NCBI GenBank assembly: GCA_934792465.1
Contig: CAKVOK010000007.1
Coordinates: 1 to 64,000, forward strand
DNA: 64,000 bases
Source of the DNA: an uncultured Clostridia bacterium
GTDB taxonomy: Bacteria; Bacillota; Clostridia; RUG12999
Direction: 5' to 3'
Notes under the pieces: generated by a model
What the model saw: the letters and a program-made list of their open reading frames with translations, nothing else
Told to the model about the DNA's origin: nothing
Databases searched by the model: none
Part shown: piece after piece, positions 56,402 to 64,000 of the stretch
Layout: each line of letters begins with the position of its first letter
Position numbering within the stretch: position 1 is the first letter of the stretch
Made by a program: the position numbers and the translations under genes

Positions 56402-58204
56402 ATGAGGAAATATATATTTTCGGTAATTTTTGTTTTTGCTTTATTTACAATGCCTTCTTATGCCTCGGGTTTCTCGGTCGATGTGAATATTGAAGCGGAT
56501 TACATTAATGCTAAGATTACATTCAGCGGAAAGGCAGAAGGCGGAAAGGGAACACCCGTAAGTCTTAAGCTTATAAAGGGTGACGGGGATTTGGCTCCGA
56601 TTGAAAACGAAGAGGATATTTTAAACAGCTGTATTATGCTGAAACAGCTGACCGCAGATAAAAACGGTGCGTTTTCCGCTGTGGCAAACATGGAGGGGGT
56701 AACGGGCGATTTTTGCCTTTATGTAAACGGGGAAACAAAGCCGGAATACTCTTTTTATTATGCAACCGTAGAGGAGCAGTGTGAGCTTGCGCAGAAGATT
56801 TTTGATGCGGCGGAGGATGTCAGCCTGCTTCAGACCGCACTGCCTTTCGGGACATACGGGGAGATAAGTGCGGAAGCGAAAACGCTTGGTATAAATTCAA
56901 AGCTTATATATGCAATTTCCGACAGGAATAATCTTTATAAAATTATCCGGACCGAAATGCTGAGCAGAAAAGATGATATAAAGAAATTTTTAAGCAGTGC
57001 GGAGGACACCGAAAGAATAAAAGCGGTTCCGTTAATTATTGAGGCTGTAACAAATGCGTCGTATATTCAGATGATGAATGAGGGCGGCGTTGTTATAGAC
57101 GGGAAAAAACAGGGCATAGAAGAATTTAACGCAAAATATCCGCTTGATAAAAAGTATTTCGAAATTTTTAACGGCAAAACAGACGAAAACGGAAAGCCGT
57201 TAAGCACAAACAAGCTTACTGAAGCTGAAAAAAGCGCATTTACGGAGAAGTATTTTAAAAATACGGATTCAAAAACCTTTGATGAAGTAAATAATAGTTT
57301 TAAAAGTTTTCTGAGATTTGAAATTTCAAAAAAAATTGAAAGTCTTTTTGAGCTGGAAGAATACATATCATTTTTCGATAAGGAAGACGGCGGCTTGGAT
57401 CCGGCTTTATACAATGCGTTAGCCGGAAACAAACAGGGCACCTTGCTTGAATACATTGTTAACAACAGCTTCGCTGACGATAAGGATTTTAAGACTAAAG
57501 CAGAGGATAAAATGAAAGCTCTTAACAGTTCGGACGGAAAAGGAGGCAGCGGCAGCAGCGGAGGCGGCGGAGGCGGCGGCTCCAAAGACAGGGGCGGACT
57601 TTCCGTTGTGGGCGGCACCGAACCGATAGCTTCCGTGGAAGCAGACAAGGGAGAGAACAGCGATACGGAATTTTCGGATTGCGACGGCTTTGAATGGGCA
57701 TTGGAAAGCATTAGCGGATTGAAGAGAATGGGAATATTAAACGGCACCGGCGAAGGAAAATTTGAGCCGCAAAGAAGTATTAACCGCGAAGAAATGCTTG
57801 CGATACTTATAAGAGCCTTAAAAATAAAAGGCGAGGGAAAAGATTCTTTCTCCGATGACAATGCAAACGAATGGTATAGTCCGTATCTGGTTATCGGAAA
57901 ATCAAGCGGTCTTGCTTTCGGAAAAGATGACGGAAGCTTCGGAATAGGCGAATCCATAACCCGCGAAGACGCTGTGGTTTTGGCATACAGAGCCGCAAAG
58001 CTTTCCGGACTGAGCTTTAACTCCGAAAAGACGGAAGCGTTCGGGGACAATGAAATCATTTCGGATTATGCAAAAGAGGCTGTTTGGATGTTTAAGGATG
58101 CCAAAATTCTGAGCGGAACCGGAGAAGGTATGTTTGAACCTAAAAAACCGTGCAGCCGTGCAGAAATTGCCAAAATAGTATACACACTTATTAAACGGTT
58201 TTAA
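56402..58204 (+). CDS. SLH-anchored surface protein (protein A, copy 3)
   Basis: 600 residues: signal peptide (about 1-22, MRKYIFSVIFVFALFTMPSYA), a beta-rich region (25-125: DGDLAPIENEEDILN, TADKNGAFSAVANMEG), a charged helical region (130-380), a Gly/Ser linker (GKGGSGSSGGGGGGGS, about 380-400) and three SLH repeats (about 420-600: CDGFEWALESISGLKRM, FSDDNANEWYSPYL, FGDNEIISDYAKEAVWM). The second repeat, FGKDDGSFGIGESITRED, matches copies 1 and 2. It is followed 14 bases later by protein B. AGGGAG lies about 8 bases before the ATG. The order of parts equals the gene at 33702, but the N-terminal sequences are strongly diverged, as expected if each copy recognises a different ligand. Confidence 0.88.
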   Translation: MRKYIFSVIFVFALFTMPSYASGFSVDVNIEADYINAKITFSGKAEGGKGTPVSLKLIKGDGDLAPIENEEDILNSCIMLKQLTADKNGAFSAVANMEGVTGDFCLYVNGETKPEYSFYYATVEEQCELAQKIFDAAEDVSLLQTALPFGTYGEISAEAKTLGINSKLIYAISDRNNLYKIIRTEMLSRKDDIKKFLSSAEDTERIKAVPLIIEAVTNASYIQMMNEGGVVIDGKKQGIEEFNAKYPLDKKYFEIFNGKTDENGKPLSTNKLTEAEKSAFTEKYFKNTDSKTFDEVNNSFKSFLRFEISKKIESLFELEEYISFFDKEDGGLDPALYNALAGNKQGTLLEYIVNNSFADDKDFKTKAEDKMKALNSSDGKGGSGSSGGGGGGGSKDRGGLSVVGGTEPIASVEADKGENSDTEFSDCDGFEWALESISGLKRMGILNGTGEGKFEPQRSINREEMLAILIRALKIKGEGKDSFSDDNANEWYSPYLVIGKSSGLAFGKDDGSFGIGESITREDAVVLAYRAAKLSGLSFNSEKTEAFGDNEIISDYAKEAVWMFKDAKILSGTGEGMFEPKKPCSRAEIAKIVYTLIKRF

Positions 58205-58218
58205 GGAGGGAAATAAGC

Positions 58219-60951
58219 TTGAAGAAATTAACGTGTATTTTGTTATGCCTTGTTTTGTTGCAGGGATGTTTTCAAGGTGTGTTTGCAGACAATGCTGACG
58301 AAGCAAAGACTGATACTGTGTTTGTAAGCAAGTATACAAACCTTTTGCGGGCACTTGAAATTGTTGATTATGATGAAGACGCACTTGCCGAAAATATTAC
58401 GCGGGGTGAATTTGCATACCTCGCAGCCAAGGCGGCGTGTTATTCCGAAACAAAAGGGAAAACCGTATTCGCCGATGTTCCCGAAGATCATATTTATGCC
58501 GGGTATATAAATACTTTGTACAATATGGGGATAGTTCGGGGAGAATACGGAAACTTTATGCCGGACAGTGAGATAACGGCTCTTGAGGCTGCTTCGATAT
58601 ATGTCAAAATTTTAGGATGGTCATATAATGCAGAGTCGGTGGGTGGATTTCCGTATGGTTACTTAAGCGTTGCAAATGAAATTAAGCTGCTGGAGGGTCA
58701 AAGCGGAAATGTGTATAAGCCGTTAACGAAAAGCGAAGCCGTCGAACTTACCGGAGCGGCTCTTCTTGCCAAAATGCTGAAGATTACTTTTGACGGAGAC
58801 TCATATACCGATACGCTTTTGTACACGGCATTTGAGGTGAAACGCAAGAACGGTGTGGTAAACGGTGTGGATATTTCAAGACTTTCGGGCGAAAACGATA
58901 TTGCTCCGTTTTATATGGAAGTGGATGAAGAGGTTTTCGATGCATATTATGTGGAAAACCCATATGATTTCTTGGGATATAATGCAGACGTGTATTACAA
59001 AGATTCGCCGGCTCTTGATGATAAGCAGATTATCCTTATTGAAAAAGGCAAATATAATACGGAAGTATCGGTCGATGTGCAGGATGTAATTGAAGTTTCA
59101 GGCGGAACGATTAAATATTATGACGGAGACAGAGAGAAAAAAAGCTCCTTAGTTTCGATTGTGCCGGTTATATACAATGGGACGGCGAGCAAAAACAAAT
59201 TTTCTTTTGATATGCTAAAAGATAAAGAAGGTGTAATCCGCCTGGTTGATAACAACGGCGATTCGGTTGCGGACGTTGTGTTTGTTGATGTATATGATAA
59301 TTATATCGTTTCATATGTTGACCGCAGCAAACAGATTATATATGTAGAGGGCGGAAACAAAGTGCCTTTGGAGCTTGATGTTACCGAAAACAATCCGTAT
59401 ACCGTTATTTATGACGAATTCGGTGCGGAAACATCAATAAATGCACTGGCTGTAGATTCACTTATTTCAATATATAAATCCGATGATACGGCTTATCAGA
59501 AATATATCAGGGTGTATGTCAGCGGAACCGCCGTTACCGGACGGGTTGAGAAAATCAGAGAAGATAAGTATGTTACAATTGATGAAACCGAATACACATT
59601 AAGTGATTTTATTTCCGATGAGTATAAGGACGTACTTGTTAATATCGGTGAAAATGTAACCGTAAAGCTTGATGTCAGCGGCAGGATAGCTTATGCCCGG
59701 AGAGATTTGATAAATTCAAAAATGCAATACGGATATTTGATGAATGCAGCGCCGGACGACGATGACCCGGACAAGGTTGTTTTCAAAATATTTACAATGG
59801 GCGGACAGTTTAATACGTTTGAAGCGGGCAAAAAAATTAAAATTGACGGAAAAAATTATGATTCCGGAAAATTTACCGGAAATTCAGGCTTTGCTGCTGT
59901 TTTGAACAAAGCTTCAAAGGTGATGAACCCGGCTGTGAACGATGATAATTGCTATTATTCGATAATTAGGTATCAGGTGGATTCCAAGGAAAAAATAACG
60001 GCGATAGATACTGTTCTCAACGGAAAGACGGGTGCTCAGGCAGTACGGGGTGATTTTTCCGGCGAATATGATTGCTTAAGAGCGCAGGATTCCGGGGAGG
60101 AACGCTACAGAAGCGATACCAATACGCTCGGTCCCAAATATGCAGTTAAGCAAGATGCATTGGCAATTAATTACCCTTCGGTTTCGTCGGAGGATAGATA
60201 TAATGACAGCAGATATTCCGTTGCTCCTGTGAGCACTTCTCTGGTAAACAATGAATTAAGCAGGGTATGGCTTTTCAGCATTGACGATAGCAAAGTCTTA
60301 TATGACTTTGTGGGAGTAGAGGGGTCGGCGGCTCAGTATGAAGAGCTGGATCATACTTTCAGAGTGGAGGTTGTTGACAAAGTTTATAAGGCGGTAGACG
60401 AGGAAACCGGTGAAGTCATTTATAAGGTTGCCGTTTATTCCAACGGAAAGAGAACGGAATATAAAGCCGATCCGGATTTGTTGTCCCCGAACTGCGGATC
60501 TTTGGAAAAACTTAAAAAGGGCGATTTAATAAGATACAAATGTGATTCAAACAAATATTTAAGATATTTTACCATTCTGTACAGTTCTTCGAATGATACG
60601 TCTTATTCGCTCACTTCTTTTGAAAACTATGTGTATTGGAGATCCTTCCAGGCTATGAGAGGTTATGTATATTCCAAATATGACGATGCGATGTATGTAT
60701 ATTTTACAAATGAAAAAGTAAACGTACTTTCGGGAGTGAAAGAAGAAGATTGTATGCTCCTGATACCGTCATTAAGAGAAACAAGATATTCGCTGTATGA
60801 AAAAACAAATAACGGTAAGGAAGCTTGCCGTTCATCAAGCAGTGCCGAGCTTATCGGATATGATACAGCCGGCGATAAATGTTCAAGGGTTGTGGTGCAG
60901 CTGTATTACGGTGAACCATATGCGATACATATAATGAACGGAGAGGGATGA
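58219..60951 (+). CDS. Secreted SLH-domain protein of about 910 aa (protein B, copy 3)
   Basis: TTG start at 58219, 9 bases after AAGGAGG; the signal peptide runs to about FADNADE, with a Cys at residue 16 (LLQGCF). SLH-like repeats (about 35-195) include VFADVPEDHIYAGYINTL and GIVRGEYGNFMPDSE. The large unknown region carries YNG at 319-321 and an acidic loop DNNGD from residue 344, in step with copies 1 and 2; here the loop lacks one usual ligand position. The chain ends in a hydrophobic strand (PYAIHIMNGEG). Wall location is likely; the biochemical role is unknown. It is the second gene of the third A/B pair and is followed 4 bases later by a secreted stalk-domain protein. Confidence 0.87.
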   Translation: MKKLTCILLCLVLLQGCFQGVFADNADEAKTDTVFVSKYTNLLRALEIVDYDEDALAENITRGEFAYLAAKAACYSETKGKTVFADVPEDHIYAGYINTLYNMGIVRGEYGNFMPDSEITALEAASIYVKILGWSYNAESVGGFPYGYLSVANEIKLLEGQSGNVYKPLTKSEAVELTGAALLAKMLKITFDGDSYTDTLLYTAFEVKRKNGVVNGVDISRLSGENDIAPFYMEVDEEVFDAYYVENPYDFLGYNADVYYKDSPALDDKQIILIEKGKYNTEVSVDVQDVIEVSGGTIKYYDGDREKKSSLVSIVPVIYNGTASKNKFSFDMLKDKEGVIRLVDNNGDSVADVVFVDVYDNYIVSYVDRSKQIIYVEGGNKVPLELDVTENNPYTVIYDEFGAETSINALAVDSLISIYKSDDTAYQKYIRVYVSGTAVTGRVEKIREDKYVTIDETEYTLSDFISDEYKDVLVNIGENVTVKLDVSGRIAYARRDLINSKMQYGYLMNAAPDDDDPDKVVFKIFTMGGQFNTFEAGKKIKIDGKNYDSGKFTGNSGFAAVLNKASKVMNPAVNDDNCYYSIIRYQVDSKEKITAIDTVLNGKTGAQAVRGDFSGEYDCLRAQDSGEERYRSDTNTLGPKYAVKQDALAINYPSVSSEDRYNDSRYSVAPVSTSLVNNELSRVWLFSIDDSKVLYDFVGVEGSAAQYEELDHTFRVEVVDKVYKAVDEETGEVIYKVAVYSNGKRTEYKADPDLLSPNCGSLEKLKKGDLIRYKCDSNKYLRYFTILYSSSNDTSYSLTSFENYVYWRSFQAMRGYVYSKYDDAMYVYFTNEKVNVLSGVKEEDCMLLIPSLRETRYSLYEKTNNGKEACRSSSSAELIGYDTAGDKCSRVVVQLYYGEPYAIHIMNGEG

Positions 60952-60955
60952 TTAT

Positions 60956-62095
60956 ATGAAATATAAAAGAATAATTGCGGTTATTTTAATGTTGTCAATG
61001 TGCAGAACCGTTGCATTTGCAAAAGCACGGCGAATTAAACCGTCCCGGGGAAATACCGCCGACGCAAATGCAAATGTGCTGATGCTTGAGGACTTTACCG
61101 AGGTCGGCGAAGGCGTACTTCCCGCAAATGTATCCGGAAACCGAATAACAACGCAAAAGTATATGGTAGGTAAAAATAAAAATAAAAATTGCCTGATTAT
61201 AAAGGATGATATTGCGGATTCGACTTACGCCGGCGCATCGGCAATTGTAGAGCTCGGAGAATTTACGGGAATTGTCGGAGTTGAGACCCGCTTTAAACTC
61301 TTGCAGTTAGGCGATAAGCCGTGGAATGCTTTCGGTGCGTCATTTTTCGGTCCTGAAGGCGTAGCGGGAAAAGTGTTCAGCGGATATTCGGTAAGAAGTG
61401 CAGACGGCGGAATAACCGGACGTAACAACGGCGGAGATAACCCGACTCTCGTAACCCCGATAACTCTTGATAATTGGTATACGGTAAAATATATTCTCGA
61501 CTTTGGAGCGCAAACCGGAGATATGAAATTGCTGGATGAGGGAACGGGAAAGGTGTATGACGCCATGGGTCTGACCTTTGACAGAGAAACAAAGTCGTTA
61601 AACAGCATGGCTCTTTCCGCTTCCGTGTATGGCGGTATATGGGTCTACGATTATATAAAGATAACGACTGAAAAAAGCGGGCTGGAAAGCGGTACCGTAC
61701 AAAAGGGCTGCACGCCTATCCTTATGGAAACGCCAAAGGCAGAGGCTTCTTCCGAAAGAATTAATATTAATTACGACGGTTCTTTTAAATATACAACCGA
61801 AAAACCATACCTGAAGGATGGGGAGGTTATGGTAACTGCCAAGAGCATTGCGGATATATTGGGGCTTAAACTGAGAATGGAAAGCGGCGTATGTACTTTC
61901 AGCAAAAATGATGAAAATCTGGTTTTCAAAACGGAAAATTCAGACCCGTCGCTTAGAATTGAAATAAGAAACAATAAGTATTTTGTGCCCGCAAATGCAT
62001 TTGAAAAGCTGGCGGATTGCAGCATAACATTTAAACAAGAGGAAAACACACTTTATATTTCAAACAATAACACTGCTACGGAGGTGGTTGAATAA
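60956..62095 (+). CDS. Secreted protein with a lectin-like region and a copper-amine-oxidase-N-like stalk domain
   Basis: 379 residues with a signal peptide (MKYKRIIAVILMLSMCRTVAFA). Residues about 40-240 look like a concanavalin-type sandwich (GVETRFKLLQLGDKPWNAFG, LDNWYTVKYILDFGAQTGDM), similar to the C-terminal domain of the GH141-like protein at 3439. Residues about 265-375 match the copper-amine-oxidase N-terminal (stalk) domain common in clostridial secreted proteins (INYDGSFKYTTEKPYLKDG, VMVTAKSIADILGLKLRMES). There is no catalytic motif. The gene sits 4 bases after protein B, and its stop overlaps the next ATG, so the lyase below is translationally coupled to it. Likely a glycan-binding helper. 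Confidence 0.8.
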   Translation: MKYKRIIAVILMLSMCRTVAFAKARRIKPSRGNTADANANVLMLEDFTEVGEGVLPANVSGNRITTQKYMVGKNKNKNCLIIKDDIADSTYAGASAIVELGEFTGIVGVETRFKLLQLGDKPWNAFGASFFGPEGVAGKVFSGYSVRSADGGITGRNNGGDNPTLVTPITLDNWYTVKYILDFGAQTGDMKLLDEGTGKVYDAMGLTFDRETKSLNSMALSASVYGGIWVYDYIKITTEKSGLESGTVQKGCTPILMETPKAEASSERININYDGSFKYTTEKPYLKDGEVMVTAKSIADILGLKLRMESGVCTFSKNDENLVFKTENSDPSLRIEIRNNKYFVPANAFEKLADCSITFKQEENTLYISNNNTATEVVE

Positions 62096-64000
62096 TGAAA
62101 AAAGGATTAACGGCGCTTATAATATCTTTTATGATTGTTATTAATATTGTACCGGCATATGCGGCAGATACATCCTTAACATGGGAATCTTCTGCGGTTG
62201 AGATCAGAGAGGACGGGACTCATCTTGCTTTTCGTCCCGCAAACAACTATATATCCGAACAAAATCCGCCAACGTTTCAATGGACTTACGTAAGCGGAAA
62301 TACAGGGTATGATATTATAGTTTGCAGTGACCCCGAGCTTACGGATATTAAATATCATAAAGAAGGAATAAAGTATAACTATTATAATTTTGACTGTACT
62401 TTTGAAACGGGAAGTGATTATTACTGGGCAGTCAGATATAATCTGGGCGGAAAGAAAAGCGAGTGGTCCGAGCCCATAAAATTCAGAATCAATCCCAATG
62501 CTTACGAATATCCCGTCGAGCCTGTTGAGGAAATGATTAAAAAGGTTCCGAGGGAACATCCGAGGGTTCTTATTACGAAAGAAAACAAGGAAAAACTGAT
62601 AAAGCATAAAGATACTGACGAGGATGCCGCAAAAGTATATAAAAACTTAATTACCAAGGTTGAAAAATATGTATCGGACGGTGTGCTTTATGATGACCCT
62701 GTTCGGCCTGCAAGTTTCGCGAGCACGTATGAAAGAAGCGTCTACGACCAAAATTTGGTAAAAGAAGCGGCTGCAATGTATGATATTGCGACAACCTGCG
62801 GATTTGCGTATCAGCTCTCGGGCGATAAAAAATACGGGGAATTCGGCAAGAAAGCTTTGATTAAGCTCTCTGAATGGGATGTTGAAGGTTCGACATCTTA
62901 TGCAAATCAAACGCAGGTGAACCGTGCTATTGCATATAATGCAGCTATGGCATATGACTGGTTGTATGAAATTATGTCCGAAAAGGAAATAAAAAAGGTT
63001 CTGGATATGATTACTGCGAGAACCTCCTATATAGAGCACATTCACGGGGATCTTATGAAGATTCCGTATAATTCAATGGGATGGACGATTTACGGATTTA
63101 CGGGGATAATTTATTATGCTGCGGCATTTGACGTGCCCGGATATGAAGAGAGATTAAAGGATAATATAGTTGGCTTCACTGCACTTCTCAGCCCGTGGTC
63201 ATATCAGGACGGAGGAAGTGCGCAGGGCATAGGCTACTGGCTTTCAACCCCTTCTCCGCAGCACGAATTTATGATGGTGCTGGCTATGTCAAATGTGCAT
63301 AATATGTTTCTCTCCGCATGGGAAAGAAATATGCCGAACTTTCAGCTTTATGCATATCCCCACGGTTCATGGGGAAGCTTTGGCGACGGCGGCATGGTAT
63401 ATAAGGCAAACAACTATTTCATTGCGCCGCTTGCAATAAATTCTTATTTCACTAAGAATCCGATGGCAAAATGGCTGCAAAATCAGTTCGGACCCGTCTA
63501 CCTGGGCACAGGACAGGATATAAACGAAATTGATTTGTTTATAGCATCGCTTTCAAGCGAGGTTAAACCGAAAGAACCTACGGATTATCCGCTGGCGCGG
63601 GAAATAAAGGACCAGGGACTTGTCGTAATGACAGACAGTCTTGTAAACCCTGACAGAATACAGCTTTCGTTCCATTCAAGCCAGTACGGTTCATATAACC
63701 ACTCAAATGCAGACCAGAATGCTTTTTACATTCAGGCATACGGAGAAAAGCTTGCGGTAAAAGGCGGTTACTATGATACCTTTTTATCTGCGCAGCACGC
63801 AGGATTTGCAAGGACTTCTCCTGCGCATAATACCGTAACGGTTGCGACCAGCAAAGGGCAGAAAGACGGAAGCATACTTGCCAAGGGTAAAATAATAAAC
63901 TTTATTAATCAGGCGGATTTTGACCTGGCAACGGGAGATGCTACACCTGCGTATGCGGGAAACCTTGATAAGTTTGAAAGGCATATTGTTTATATCAGAC
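62095..64000 (+). CDS. Secreted heparinase II/III-type polysaccharide lyase (3' end outside window)
   Basis: ATG at 62095 overlaps the previous stop (TAATG) and opens a signal peptide (MKKGLTALIISFMIVINIVP). About 635 residues are visible and the frame runs off the right edge. Residues about 30-145 form a fibronectin-like beta domain (QNPPTFQWTYVSGNTGYDII). Residues about 150-480 match the DUF4962/alpha-toroid part (EHPRVLITKENKEKL; NRAIAYNAAMAYDWLYEIM). From about 500 the heparinase II/III beta-sheet begins, with NHSNADQNAFYIQAYGEKLA and AHNTVTV, the conserved metal or substrate strand pattern. Members are lyases acting on uronate-containing polysaccharides such as alginate, heparin or plant polymers; the exact substrate is unknown. 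It fits the uronate-related aldolase and kinase genes in this window. Confidence 0.88.
   Translation, partial: MKKGLTALIISFMIVINIVPAYAADTSLTWESSAVEIREDGTHLAFRPANNYISEQNPPTFQWTYVSGNTGYDIIVCSDPELTDIKYHKEGIKYNYYNFDCTFETGSDYYWAVRYNLGGKKSEWSEPIKFRINPNAYEYPVEPVEEMIKKVPREHPRVLITKENKEKLIKHKDTDEDAAKVYKNLITKVEKYVSDGVLYDDPVRPASFASTYERSVYDQNLVKEAAAMYDIATTCGFAYQLSGDKKYGEFGKKALIKLSEWDVEGSTSYANQTQVNRAIAYNAAMAYDWLYEIMSEKEIKKVLDMITARTSYIEHIHGDLMKIPYNSMGWTIYGFTGIIYYAAAFDVPGYEERLKDNIVGFTALLSPWSYQDGGSAQGIGYWLSTPSPQHEFMMVLAMSNVHNMFLSAWERNMPNFQLYAYPHGSWGSFGDGGMVYKANNYFIAPLAINSYFTKNPMAKWLQNQFGPVYLGTGQDINEIDLFIASLSSEVKPKEPTDYPLAREIKDQGLVVMTDSLVNPDRIQLSFHSSQYGSYNHSNADQNAFYIQAYGEKLAVKGGYYDTFLSAQHAGFARTSPAHNTVTVATSKGQKDGSILAKGKIINFINQADFDLATGDATPAYAGNLDKFERHIVYIR

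Noticed and set aside
57067..58059. 330-codon minus-strand frame opposite protein A copy 3
   Set aside because: Ser/Pro/Leu-rich antisense reading of the linker and SLH repeats, with no start signal.
1..64000. tRNA, rRNA, CRISPR array, prophage, secretion-system or toxin-antitoxin genes
   Set aside because: Looked for tRNA-like cloverleaf ends, repeat-spacer patterns and typical protein motifs; nothing convincing was seen.

Overview
The window looks like a chromosomal stretch from a Gram-positive, low-to-mid GC Clostridia-type anaerobe that lives on complex glycans. The signs are strong AGGAGG-type ribosome sites, lipoproteins, S-layer-homology (SLH) anchoring, YesM/YesN and AraC-type regulators, and CUT1 sugar transporters without their own ATPase. 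The abundance of SLH and beta-helix proteins resembles pectin-degrading gut Clostridia such as Monoglobus; that placement is an inference, because no rRNA or other marker gene is present. Almost every gene is on the plus strand. Only two AraC-type regulators are on the minus strand.

Layout. (1) 1-12011: the end of an SLH-anchored protein, a 902-aa SLH partner, two beta-helix (GH141-like) enzymes, the second fused to an LVIVD beta-propeller, a stand-alone LVIVD protein, and an esterase. (2) 12063-18103: a membrane AraC regulator, an intracellular GH29 alpha-L-fucosidase, a divergent AraC regulator with a clear twin operator, and KDPG-type aldolase plus DgoK-type kinase. (3) 18291-31867: four very large secreted proteins built from repeated IEAE-type carbohydrate-binding-like modules, two of which carry a GH-A-like catalytic region. 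(4) 31925-46719: two sugar permeases, a second SLH gene pair, the binding lipoprotein, a GH2 beta-mannosidase, a YesM/YesN two-component system behind a consensus promoter, and a TIM-barrel-like protein. (5) 46720-48579: the only gene-poor area, holding a MITE-like inverted repeat, a regulator, a decayed transposase and a long leader. (6) 48580-64000: a second (Lpl-type) transporter, two paralogous secreted proteins, a third SLH gene pair, a stalk-domain protein and the start of a heparinase II/III-type lyase, cut by the window edge.

How it fits together. Secreted and wall-anchored proteins bind and cut a polymer outside. The two CUT1 transporters import the oligosaccharides. Cytoplasmic fucosidase, mannosidase and probably the 500-aa TIM-barrel protein trim them, and the aldolase/kinase pair processes a 2-keto-3-deoxy sugar acid. 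Fucose-, mannose- and uronate-related enzymes together fit a pectin-like or other plant cell-wall heteropolysaccharide, but the substrate is not proven.

The most unusual signal is a two-gene module that occurs three times: protein A (signal peptide, beta and helical region, Gly/Ser linker, C-terminal SLH repeats) followed within 5-14 bases by protein B (859-910 aa, N-terminal SLH-like region, large unknown region). The copies sit in three different glycan loci and are strongly diverged, yet protein B keeps key motifs at nearly the same residue numbers. A dispersed hairpin repeat that supplies ribosome binding sites is a second notable feature.
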